DNA from: an uncultured Ellagibacter sp.
GTDB taxonomy: Bacteria > Actinomycetota > Coriobacteriia > Coriobacteriales > Eggerthellaceae
DNA length: 40,539 bases
Assembly (NCBI RefSeq): GCF_934617235.1
Contig: NZ_CAKTTZ010000022.1
Span: 1 to 40,539, forward strand
Direction: 5' to 3'
The notes under the pieces were generated by a model, which worked only from the letters and a program-made list of their open reading frames with translations, was not told the origin of the DNA and made no database searches. Shown here one piece after another: positions 34,442 through 40,539 of this stretch. The position numbers were made by a program, and so were the translations under genes. The first letter of the stretch is position 1. Each line of letters starts with the position of its first letter.

Positions 34442-34789
34442 ATGGCGGCGTACGGATTGCTCATCGATTACGAATTCTGCACGGGCTGCCAGTCTTGCGA
34501 GGTCGCCTGCAAGGAAGAGCACAAGATCCCCGTGGGGCAGTGGGGCATCCGCGTTCTCGACGATGGACCATGGGAGTGCGAGGACGGCAAGTTCAACTGG
34601 AATAAGATTCCGACCCCGTCCCGCCTTTGCGACCTTTGCGCGGAGCGAACCGCGAAGGGCAAGCAGCCGACCTGTGTGCACCATTGCCTCGCTGGGGTAA
34701 TGCAGTACGGAACCGTTGCTGAGCTCGCTAAGGAACTTGAAGAGAAGCCTAACCAAGTGCTCTTCGTTCCGAAGCCCTACAAGTATTAG
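34442..34789 (+). CDS. Ferredoxin subunit of the 32102-34441 Mo enzyme
   Basis: A 115-aa protein starting on the base after the catalytic stop. Two [4Fe-4S] motifs: FCTGCQSCEVAC (13-23) and LCDLC...CVHHC. It is closest to the 24898 ferredoxin (NKIPTPSRLCDLC; LFVP near the end). Cytoplasmic electron carrier. Confidence 0.94.
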   Translation: MAAYGLLIDYEFCTGCQSCEVACKEEHKIPVGQWGIRVLDDGPWECEDGKFNWNKIPTPSRLCDLCAERTAKGKQPTCVHHCLAGVMQYGTVAELAKELEEKPNQVLFVPKPYKY

Positions 34790-34860
34790 TTCGGCAAGCT
34801 TCTGAGGACATGACCATGGCGGGCTTGCGATTGCTGGCCCGCCAGAGGAATGGGGGAGTC

Positions 34861-35568
34861 ATGGGGAATGCAGACGGAAAGCGGCAGCTGGAGGATTGCA
34901 TTGAGAACTACGGGATGCTATCGAGGCTTTTCCGGCTCGAAGCGGACAAGGGCCTTCTTCAGGATATGATCGACAGTCCTTGCGTGGATGAGACGGGAAA
35001 CACCATGTTCGATAACGGGTATGGGAAGATGCGCTCGTTTCTCAATTCGATTACCGATGTTGCCCGCGCAAAGTCCGATTTGGCCATTGACTTCTCCCTC
35101 GTGTTCCTTGGGTACGGCGTCGACCCCGATAGTGCTGGTGCCGCCCGTGCCCGTGCAGCATATCCCTATGAGTCGTTCTTCCGGACGGGAAGCAAGGTTC
35201 TTGGCGGGGAGCACTGCTCGGAGGTTTCGAGTGCATACAGAGCCCGCGCATTTATGCCGACCAAGACAAGGATCATTGCAGAAGATCACATAGCCTGCGA
35301 ACTCGAATTTCTGCAGTACCTGGCAAGTTTGGAGAGGGACGCCGTGCAAGACGGGGACGAGGTTTCGGCGGCCAAGGCCCGCAGGGACAGCCTCGCTTTT
35401 CTTCGGTCCCATCTCCTTTCGTGGATTGGTGACTTTCGCAACGAGATTGAAAAACATGCGGATACCTCGTTCTACCTGGGCCTTTGCGAGATGACGCAAG
35501 GGTGGCTCGAAATCGATGAGGAGGCGCTGCAAGAATCTTTGGATAGGGAAGGGGGATGCGATGACTAG
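34861..35568 (+). CDS. TorD/DmsD-family chaperone for Mo enzymes
   Basis: A 235-aa helical protein. The ATG at 34861 follows GGGGGAG; an ATG at 34810 is possible but less well placed. It shows the TorD fold signatures: an N-terminal helix YGMLSRLF, then YPYESFF (101-107) and EDHIACELEFLQYL (141-154), equivalent to the conserved E-x-DH-x-x-x-EL-x-FL motif. Such chaperones bind DMSO-reductase-family apoproteins and aid cofactor loading. Because these Mo subunits have no Tat signals, this one should serve assembly and not export proofreading. It lies between two group B modules and overlaps the next gene by 8 bp. Confidence 0.88.
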   Translation: MGNADGKRQLEDCIENYGMLSRLFRLEADKGLLQDMIDSPCVDETGNTMFDNGYGKMRSFLNSITDVARAKSDLAIDFSLVFLGYGVDPDSAGAARARAAYPYESFFRTGSKVLGGEHCSEVSSAYRARAFMPTKTRIIAEDHIACELEFLQYLASLERDAVQDGDEVSAAKARRDSLAFLRSHLLSWIGDFRNEIEKHADTSFYLGLCEMTQGWLEIDEEALQESLDREGGCDD

Positions 35569-35881
35569 CGGTATGGGGCCAGACGGCCGCGGATGGGGCG
35601 CCAAGGAGGTCGAGTACGATCTCGGCTTCGGCGGCCCAGGTAAAAGCGTCGTGATCAACATCACCCGTTCGATCGACGTCCGGATTATGGATGAGGAGAA
35701 CTACTGCAAGTACAAAGCCGGCGAAAGCTGTGCTGCTTTTGCGGGGCGTCTTCATTCATCGCCGTATCGGTTCCCGCTTCCCCGCGATTCGAAGTGGCAT
35801 GTCGTCATCGACCCTTCGACCTATTCGGGGATAGCGGAATTCAACGTTCGGCTAATGAACGATGAATTGTTGGACAACTAA
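35561..35881 (+). CDS. DUF1883 domain protein
   Basis: A 106-aa protein whose ATG lies inside the last codons of the TorD-like gene (8-bp overlap), preceded by GGGGG. Residues ~25-100 match DUF1883: V-V-I-N-I-T-R, then VRIMDEENYCKYKAGES, a segment with SPYRFPLP, and KWHVVIDPSTYSG. The domain is known mostly from phage-defence and small beta proteins of unknown role. Here it is translationally coupled to a Mo chaperone, an unusual context, so a role in the same operon is possible. An earlier in-frame start at 35516 lacks a ribosome site. Confidence 0.75.
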   Translation: MTSGMGPDGRGWGAKEVEYDLGFGGPGKSVVINITRSIDVRIMDEENYCKYKAGESCAAFAGRLHSSPYRFPLPRDSKWHVVIDPSTYSGIAEFNVRLMNDELLDN

Positions 35882-35932
35882 GAAGGCAAGGCTAGATGAC
35901 TGGCCTTGAAAAAGAAAGAGGGAGAGTGAACC

Positions 35933-38302
35933 ATGGAATTAAGTGATTACAAAACAGCTCCCGTCGTAAAGCTGGATAGTCTTTCCGACGTGAACGACAT
36001 CGGCAAGCCTTGGCGCTATGAAGACGACAACATGATCGTTACCCGTACCTGCCCCTGGTCTCCTCCGGGATGCCATCCGGTCGGCTGCGGCCTCAAGCTT
36101 TATGTTGATGAGAACGGCAAGCTCGTTCACGTCGAGGGCGACGAAAACCATCCTGTCACCCAGGGCCGTCTCTGCCCGAGGTGCATCACGCTTAAGGATT
36201 ACGTGTACAGCCCTGCTCGTATCATCAAGCCGATGAAGCGCGATCGCGCGGACCGCGGCAAAGAAGATGCATGGGTCGAGTGCTCTTGGGACGAGGCGTT
36301 CGCAATCGTCAAGGAGAACTACGAGCGCATCTGCGAGCAGTATGGTCCCGAATCGATCATCGGCATGTCCGGCACCGGCCGCGAGGGCGGCACGATGTCG
36401 CTGTATCCGACGATGGTGTTCGGCACTCCGAACTATTGCTACATGCAGTCGGGCTACGCATGCTATACTCCCCGCCTTGCGGCGGCGGCCTATATCACGG
36501 GCACGACGTACTCCGAGTGGGATTACTCTGGTGCTCTGCCGGGCCGCTGGGACGACGAGCGCTACGAGCTGACCGAGGTCATCGTCATGTGGGGCAAGGC
36601 TCCTCTTGAGTCGAACCCTGACGGCTTCTTCGGCCATGCCGTTGTCGACGCGATGCGCCGCGGAACCCGTCTTATCCAGATTGACCCGCGCATCAATTGG
36701 CTTTCTGCCCGCGCCGATATCCATCTCCAGCTGCGTGCCGGTACGGACACCGCCCTTGCGATGGCAATGCTCGACGTCATCATCAAGGAAGACCTTTACG
36801 ACCACGACTTCGTCGAGTACTGGTGCTATGGCTTCAACGAGCTGGCTGAGCGCGTTGCGACCATGCCGGCGGAGAAGGCTGCAGAGATTTGCCAGGTTCC
36901 TGTCGAGAAGATCTACGCGGCAGCGCGCATGTACGCGAAGGCGAAGCCCGCAGCGATCATGTGGGGCCTTGCTGTCGACCAGAAGACCGACGGCATGCAG
37001 AACAGCCAGTGCATCATCGCTTTGCAGGCGATTACCGGCAACCTCGATCGTCCCGGCGGTCAGTTGATGCCCGGCTCCGATTCCGGCCACAACGAGCTTG
37101 GTTTCGGGTACAAGGAGTGCATCCCTGACGAGGTCTTCCAGAAGATGATCGGCCTCGATCAGTATCCTGCTTACTGCAACATGATCCTCAACTCGCAGGT
37201 TGACTTGATGCTCGAGTGCTTGGAAACCGACAAGCCGTATCCCATTCGCATGGGCTTCTACATGGGCGACAACGCGCTTTCCAACTGCGCGATGGAGCCG
37301 AAGCGCTGGCATGACGCGCTTATCAGGGCGCTCGAGTTCTGCATCGGCATCGACACGTTCATGAACGCGTCGATTCAGGCCACGTGCGATCTGTTCCTCC
37401 CCATCGCGACGGTTGCCGAGCGCGAGGGCACGGTCTTCACCCACTATGCTCCTTGCACGGTGACGGCTGGCTTCATGCACAAGGCTGTCGACTGCGGAAA
37501 CCTCCCCTCCGACATGGAGCTCGCCTACCGTCTGGGCAAGTACCTGCATCCGGAGCGCTTCTCGAAGTGGGCCAACGAGCATGAGCTCGTCGAGGCGTTC
37601 CGTCTTGGCGTCGAGGACCATGGCGAGACCTTCGACCGTGTTTCCCAGTGCGTCGTCGCTCAGGTTCCTATTGAGTACTACAAGTACGAGAAGGGCCTCA
37701 TGCGTCCCGATGGTCAGCCCGGCTTCGCAACTCCGACCGGCCGCGTCGAGCTGTGGTCGACCGCTTACAACCAGTTCGGCGACGATCCCCTGCCGTACTA
37801 CATCGAGCCTGAGTTCAGTCCGATCGACGAGCATCCCGAGATTAAGGAAGAGTACCCGCTCGTCCTCACCACGGGTGCGCGCGTCACGGCGTTCTTCCAC
37901 TCTGAGGGTCGCCAGATTCCCTATCTGCGCGAGCTCAACCCCGATCCGCTGCTCGAGATCAACCCGGTGACGGCTCAGGAACGCAATATCGCTGACGGCC
38001 AATGGGTGCGTGTTTGGAACATGTTCGGCGAAGCGCTCATGAAGGCGAAGGTGACCGAAGCGGTGGACGAGAAGACCGTCCACGGCCAGCATGGATGGTG
38101 GTTCCCCGAGGAGAGCGGCGACGAGCCCAATCTGTACGGTACCTTCCGTTCGCAGATCAACAACCTTTGCCCCAATGGCCATATGGGCAAGCTCGGCTTC
38201 GGCGCGCCCAACAAGTGCATGTGCTGCAATGTTGAGCCCATCGCTGAGTCGTACGACACGGACATGAATCTCATCTGGGAGAAATTCGGAAAGCTGGTGT
38301 AG
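35933..38302 (+). CDS. Molybdopterin oxidoreductase, catechol-dehydroxylase-like (group B)
   Basis: A 789-aa catalytic subunit; GAGGGAGAG precedes the ATG. N-terminal IGKPWRYEDDNMIVTRT leads to C40, C47, C52 and C81xxC84. GTGREGGTM (147-155) precedes SGYAC177YTPR. The central region differs from the other group B enzymes (MPGSDSGHNELGFGYKE). C-terminal domain with TTGARVTAFFHSEGRQ and the YDTDMNLIWEKFGKLV tail. It lacks a signal peptide. It is more GC-rich at third codon positions than the left-half enzymes. Ferredoxin follows after 3 bp. A 1021-codon ORF on the opposite strand is an artefact of this codon usage. Confidence 0.92.
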   Translation: MELSDYKTAPVVKLDSLSDVNDIGKPWRYEDDNMIVTRTCPWSPPGCHPVGCGLKLYVDENGKLVHVEGDENHPVTQGRLCPRCITLKDYVYSPARIIKPMKRDRADRGKEDAWVECSWDEAFAIVKENYERICEQYGPESIIGMSGTGREGGTMSLYPTMVFGTPNYCYMQSGYACYTPRLAAAAYITGTTYSEWDYSGALPGRWDDERYELTEVIVMWGKAPLESNPDGFFGHAVVDAMRRGTRLIQIDPRINWLSARADIHLQLRAGTDTALAMAMLDVIIKEDLYDHDFVEYWCYGFNELAERVATMPAEKAAEICQVPVEKIYAAARMYAKAKPAAIMWGLAVDQKTDGMQNSQCIIALQAITGNLDRPGGQLMPGSDSGHNELGFGYKECIPDEVFQKMIGLDQYPAYCNMILNSQVDLMLECLETDKPYPIRMGFYMGDNALSNCAMEPKRWHDALIRALEFCIGIDTFMNASIQATCDLFLPIATVAEREGTVFTHYAPCTVTAGFMHKAVDCGNLPSDMELAYRLGKYLHPERFSKWANEHELVEAFRLGVEDHGETFDRVSQCVVAQVPIEYYKYEKGLMRPDGQPGFATPTGRVELWSTAYNQFGDDPLPYYIEPEFSPIDEHPEIKEEYPLVLTTGARVTAFFHSEGRQIPYLRELNPDPLLEINPVTAQERNIADGQWVRVWNMFGEALMKAKVTEAVDEKTVHGQHGWWFPEESGDEPNLYGTFRSQINNLCPNGHMGKLGFGAPNKCMCCNVEPIAESYDTDMNLIWEKFGKLV

Positions 38303-38305
38303 AAG

Positions 38306-38797
38306 ATGACGACTTACGGACTTTTGATCGATTACGAATACTGCACTAACTGCGGCTCTTGCCAGGTCTCTTGCAAAGAGGAGCATGGCTACCCGGTGGG
38401 TAAGACGGGCATCTCCGTCCATGCCGACGGGCCGTGGCGCATCGACGACGACAACATCAACTTCAACTACTTCCCGCTGCCGACCGATCTGTGCGACCTG
38501 TGCGCAGAGCGCACGGGAAAGGGCAAGGAGCCGCTGTGCGTGCACCATTGCCTCGCGAACGTTCTTTACTATGGGCCTGTTGAGGAGCTCGCGAAGAAGC
38601 TCGAGGATAAGCCCAAGCAGATGCTGATCGTTCCCCAGTTCATGCCTCGTGAGGCAAAGGGCGAGTTCGTCCACGTCGAGAACGAGCTTGACCACCGCAA
38701 GGCTGCTCATATCGAGGTTGAGGGCACGGGGTCGTCGACGTTCGGCGCGCATCGCCATGACGCGAAGGTTGGCGAGTACAGCGAGGACGCCGTCTAA
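38306..38797 (+). CDS. Ferredoxin subunit with a C-terminal extension
   Basis: A 163-aa partner of the 35933 enzyme. Residues 1-115 are the usual two-cluster ferredoxin: YCTNCGSCQVSC (note N in place of G) and LCDLC...CVHHC. Unlike the paralogues, which end soon after the I/L-F-V/I-P segment, it continues ~48 residues beyond VPQFMPR with a charged, His-containing stretch (VENELDHRKAAHIEVEG, then FGAHRHDAKV). No known domain is recognised in this tail. It could be a docking segment to a separate donor or metal-binding. Confidence 0.9.
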   Translation: MTTYGLLIDYEYCTNCGSCQVSCKEEHGYPVGKTGISVHADGPWRIDDDNINFNYFPLPTDLCDLCAERTGKGKEPLCVHHCLANVLYYGPVEELAKKLEDKPKQMLIVPQFMPREAKGEFVHVENELDHRKAAHIEVEGTGSSTFGAHRHDAKVGEYSEDAV

Positions 38798-38850
38798 TCG
38801 CGATACAGTTTTAAGATGGCTGTGAGTCTGGCAATGCTCGCAGCTAAGGG

Positions 38851-38912
38851 GAGGCGCGAAACATGGAGTCAACCTCGTGCGGAGGATGGCCTGTGAAGTA
38901 GCGCCTCTTTTT
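38851..38912 (+). terminator. Possible terminator after the last ferredoxin
   Basis: GAGGCGC (38851-38857) and GCGCCTC (38901-38907) could pair around a 43-base loop, with a TTTTT tail following. The large loop makes it moderate. Confidence 0.45.
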
Positions 38913-38990
38913 ATGTTCCTGCAGGTGATTGCTTGCGATGGAGCAAAGCGTGGCAACGCAATCGCATTCTCGATTTGAAGGAGGCAGCAT

Positions 38991-40539
38991 ATGCCCGCTT
39001 TCAATGATTACGAGCACGTGTACAAATCTCTGTCATTGGGCAGAACAACTCTTAGGAACCGTATTATCTTTTCGCCGATGGTCTGCGATTATGCTGACAG
39101 CATCGGTCAGCCGACCCAAGGCTATATCGACTTTATCGAAGAGCAGGCGAGAACCGGTGTGGCGCTTGTCAACGTCGGCGCGACGCCGGTCAATTGGGAT
39201 ACCGCTCCCGACTATCCCGCCGAGCTGGACGTTACTCAGGACAATAAGACCAACGGGCTCGTCCTTCTTGCTGATGCGGCACATAGGCACGGCGCAAAGA
39301 TATCAATCGAACTTGTTCATGCGGGTCGAGGCGTTCATCCCGAGCTTATTAAGAGCAAGTGGGCCCTAGCACCGTCGAATTTCCCCATCCCCGGGCAGTA
39401 TCCCTATATCAAAGAAATGGATCAGCACGATATCGAGGAGACGATAGCGTGCTACGTCGATTGCGCCAAGCGTTTGAAGCGCGCGCAGTTCGACGGTGTT
39501 CTCGTCCATGCCGCGCACGGCAATCTTCTCGGGCAGTTTCTCTCCCCGTTGACCAACCGCCGAAGCGACTGCTATGGCGGATCTCTTGAGAACCGAAGCC
39601 GGTTTCCCCTGATGATTCTCAAGGCGGTCAGGGAGGCGGTCGGCGATGATTTCTTCTTGGACATGCGCATAAGCGGAGACGAAATGGTCGAAAGCGGCAT
39701 GAAGATCGACGAGGTCATCGAGTTCATCAAGATGGCGCAGGAATACATCGATATGGTGAACATCTCGGCTGGCCTTATCGTCGACTGGCGCGCCCAATTC
39801 TTCACGATGCCCCCGTATTACCAGCCTCACTGTCTCAACGTTTCGCTTTCTCGGGCGGTTAAAGCGTGTCCTGATGTAACGATTCCCGTTACCGTTGTCG
39901 GTTGCATCACCACTATCGATGAGGCTGAGGAGATTATCGGAAGCGGCGCGGCTGATGCTTGCTATATGGCGCGCGCCCTGCTCGCCGATCCCGAGATGAT
40001 CAAGAAGTCCTATCGAGGCGAGCCAGAGACCGTGCGCCCCTGTTTGCGCTGCTATTCGTGCGCAGATGGAGGGGGGAACCATATCTCGTGCGCAGTGAAC
40101 CCGCAGCTTGGTCGCGGGCATCGCTATTGGGAGATTCGCCCTGCGCTTGAAAGGAAGAAGGTCGTTGTCATTGGCGGAGGCCCGGCTGGCATGATGGCAG
40201 CCCAGACTGCTGTCAGGCGTGGACATGACGTCGTTCTCTTCGAGAAAGAGGAGTCGCTCGGCGGGACTCTCAACGACATCAACAAGCTTTCTTTTAAGGA
40301 AGACCTGTTGAAGTACACCAATTGGATGGTGAATAGCACGCTAACTTGCGGTGCTGACATTCGCCTTGGTGTTGAGGCAACTCCCGAGGTGGTCATGCGG
40401 GAAAGCCCCGATGCGATAGTTGTTGCAACGGGTGCCGATCCCGTTCAAGTTTCGATTCCCGGCTTCGATCGCGAGAATGTTGTTTGGACGTTCAAGCGCA
40501 TCGAGCAGCACGGCGTCGGCACCGCAGACGGCGAGCGCA
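38991..40539 (+). CDS. Old-yellow-enzyme/FeS/FAD enoate reductase (partial)
   Basis: The frame is open to the window end: at least 516 aa, start ATG after GGAGG. Residues 1-~340 form an FMN-binding TIM barrel with the family signature HAAHGNLLGQFLSP...NRRSD-x-YGGSLENR (173-202). C351xxC354xxC357 and C367 bind a [4Fe-4S] cluster, and GGGPAG (395-400) begins the FAD/NAD(P)-binding domain. This is the 2,4-dienoyl-CoA reductase / BaiCD-type architecture. Such enzymes reduce C=C bonds of enoates, steroids or bile-acid intermediates. Next to dehydroxylases it may reduce the side chain or ring of the same compounds; that is inference. Confidence 0.92.
   Translation, partial: MPAFNDYEHVYKSLSLGRTTLRNRIIFSPMVCDYADSIGQPTQGYIDFIEEQARTGVALVNVGATPVNWDTAPDYPAELDVTQDNKTNGLVLLADAAHRHGAKISIELVHAGRGVHPELIKSKWALAPSNFPIPGQYPYIKEMDQHDIEETIACYVDCAKRLKRAQFDGVLVHAAHGNLLGQFLSPLTNRRSDCYGGSLENRSRFPLMILKAVREAVGDDFFLDMRISGDEMVESGMKIDEVIEFIKMAQEYIDMVNISAGLIVDWRAQFFTMPPYYQPHCLNVSLSRAVKACPDVTIPVTVVGCITTIDEAEEIIGSGAADACYMARALLADPEMIKKSYRGEPETVRPCLRCYSCADGGGNHISCAVNPQLGRGHRYWEIRPALERKKVVVIGGGPAGMMAAQTAVRRGHDVVLFEKEESLGGTLNDINKLSFKEDLLKYTNWMVNSTLTCGADIRLGVEATPEVVMRESPDAIVVATGADPVQVSIPGFDRENVVWTFKRIEQHGVGTADGER

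Noticed and set aside
32015..34756. 913-codon minus-strand ORF
   Set aside because: Antisense to the 32102 Mo enzyme and its ferredoxin. It is an open frame created by G/C-ending codons on the real strand.
35939..39004. 1021-codon minus-strand ORF
   Set aside because: Antisense to the 35933 Mo enzyme and ferredoxin; low-complexity Arg/Leu/Val composition, no domain.
1..40539. CRISPR array, tRNA, rRNA or transposase
   Set aside because: No regularly spaced repeats, tRNA-like folds or transposase motifs were found on reading both strands.

Overview
The window looks like a chromosomal accessory island from an anaerobic gut-type actinobacterium of the Eggerthellales (Coriobacteriia). This inference rests on the density of soluble catechol-dehydroxylase-like molybdopterin oxidoreductases, each with a small two-cluster ferredoxin, on a many-pass membrane LuxR regulator, and on MFS transporters placed beside the enzymes. 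Species cannot be fixed from the sequence. No rRNA, tRNA, CRISPR array or intact insertion sequence was seen.

Eight large molybdenum subunits sit in about 36 kb. One (2167-4851), with the next gene (4863-5657), is a convincing pyrogallol-phloroglucinol transhydroxylase pair (AthL/AthS type). The other seven form three groups. Group A (5745, 10136 and the minus-strand gene ending at 15294) are all exactly 761 aa. Group B (minus-strand 25262-27553, 32102 and 35933) share a GKPW-R/Q-x-E/D-x-D N-terminus. Group C is a single 802 aa protein (17997-20405). Each of the seven is followed within 0-15 bp by its own ferredoxin of about 112-119 aa (163 aa in the last case). None has a Tat signal, and no membrane anchor subunit is present, so these should be cytoplasmic two-subunit reductases.

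Layout: 1-2020 holds a ferredoxin gene remnant, two paralogous four-CxxC mini-proteins, an orphan ferredoxin, a TetR regulator and a 48-codon ORF. 2167-9891 holds the transhydroxylase, the first group A module and an MFS transporter. 10136-17579 holds two group A modules around a PucR-type regulator. 17997-22505 holds the group C module with an MFS transporter and a SlyD-like FKBP. 22641-24898 is an ordinary spacer with a YbjQ-like operon, a DinJ/YafQ toxin-antitoxin pair and an inverted-repeat element. 24898-28304 is a minus-strand group B operon with another SlyD-like FKBP and a 59-aa acidic peptide. 28536-31547 holds an MFS transporter and the LuxR regulator. 32102-38797 holds two group B modules separated by a TorD-like chaperone and a DUF1883 protein. 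38991 to the end is an enoate reductase of the old-yellow-enzyme/FeS/FAD type, cut by the window edge.

Working model (inference): the MFS proteins import aromatic or steroid-like hydroxylated compounds, the Mo enzymes reductively dehydroxylate or transhydroxylate them, the ferredoxins deliver electrons, and TorD-like and FKBP proteins help mature the Mo subunits. Two recurring intergenic motifs suggest two regulons: AACTTAC in the left half and GTATGAG in the right half around the LuxR gene.
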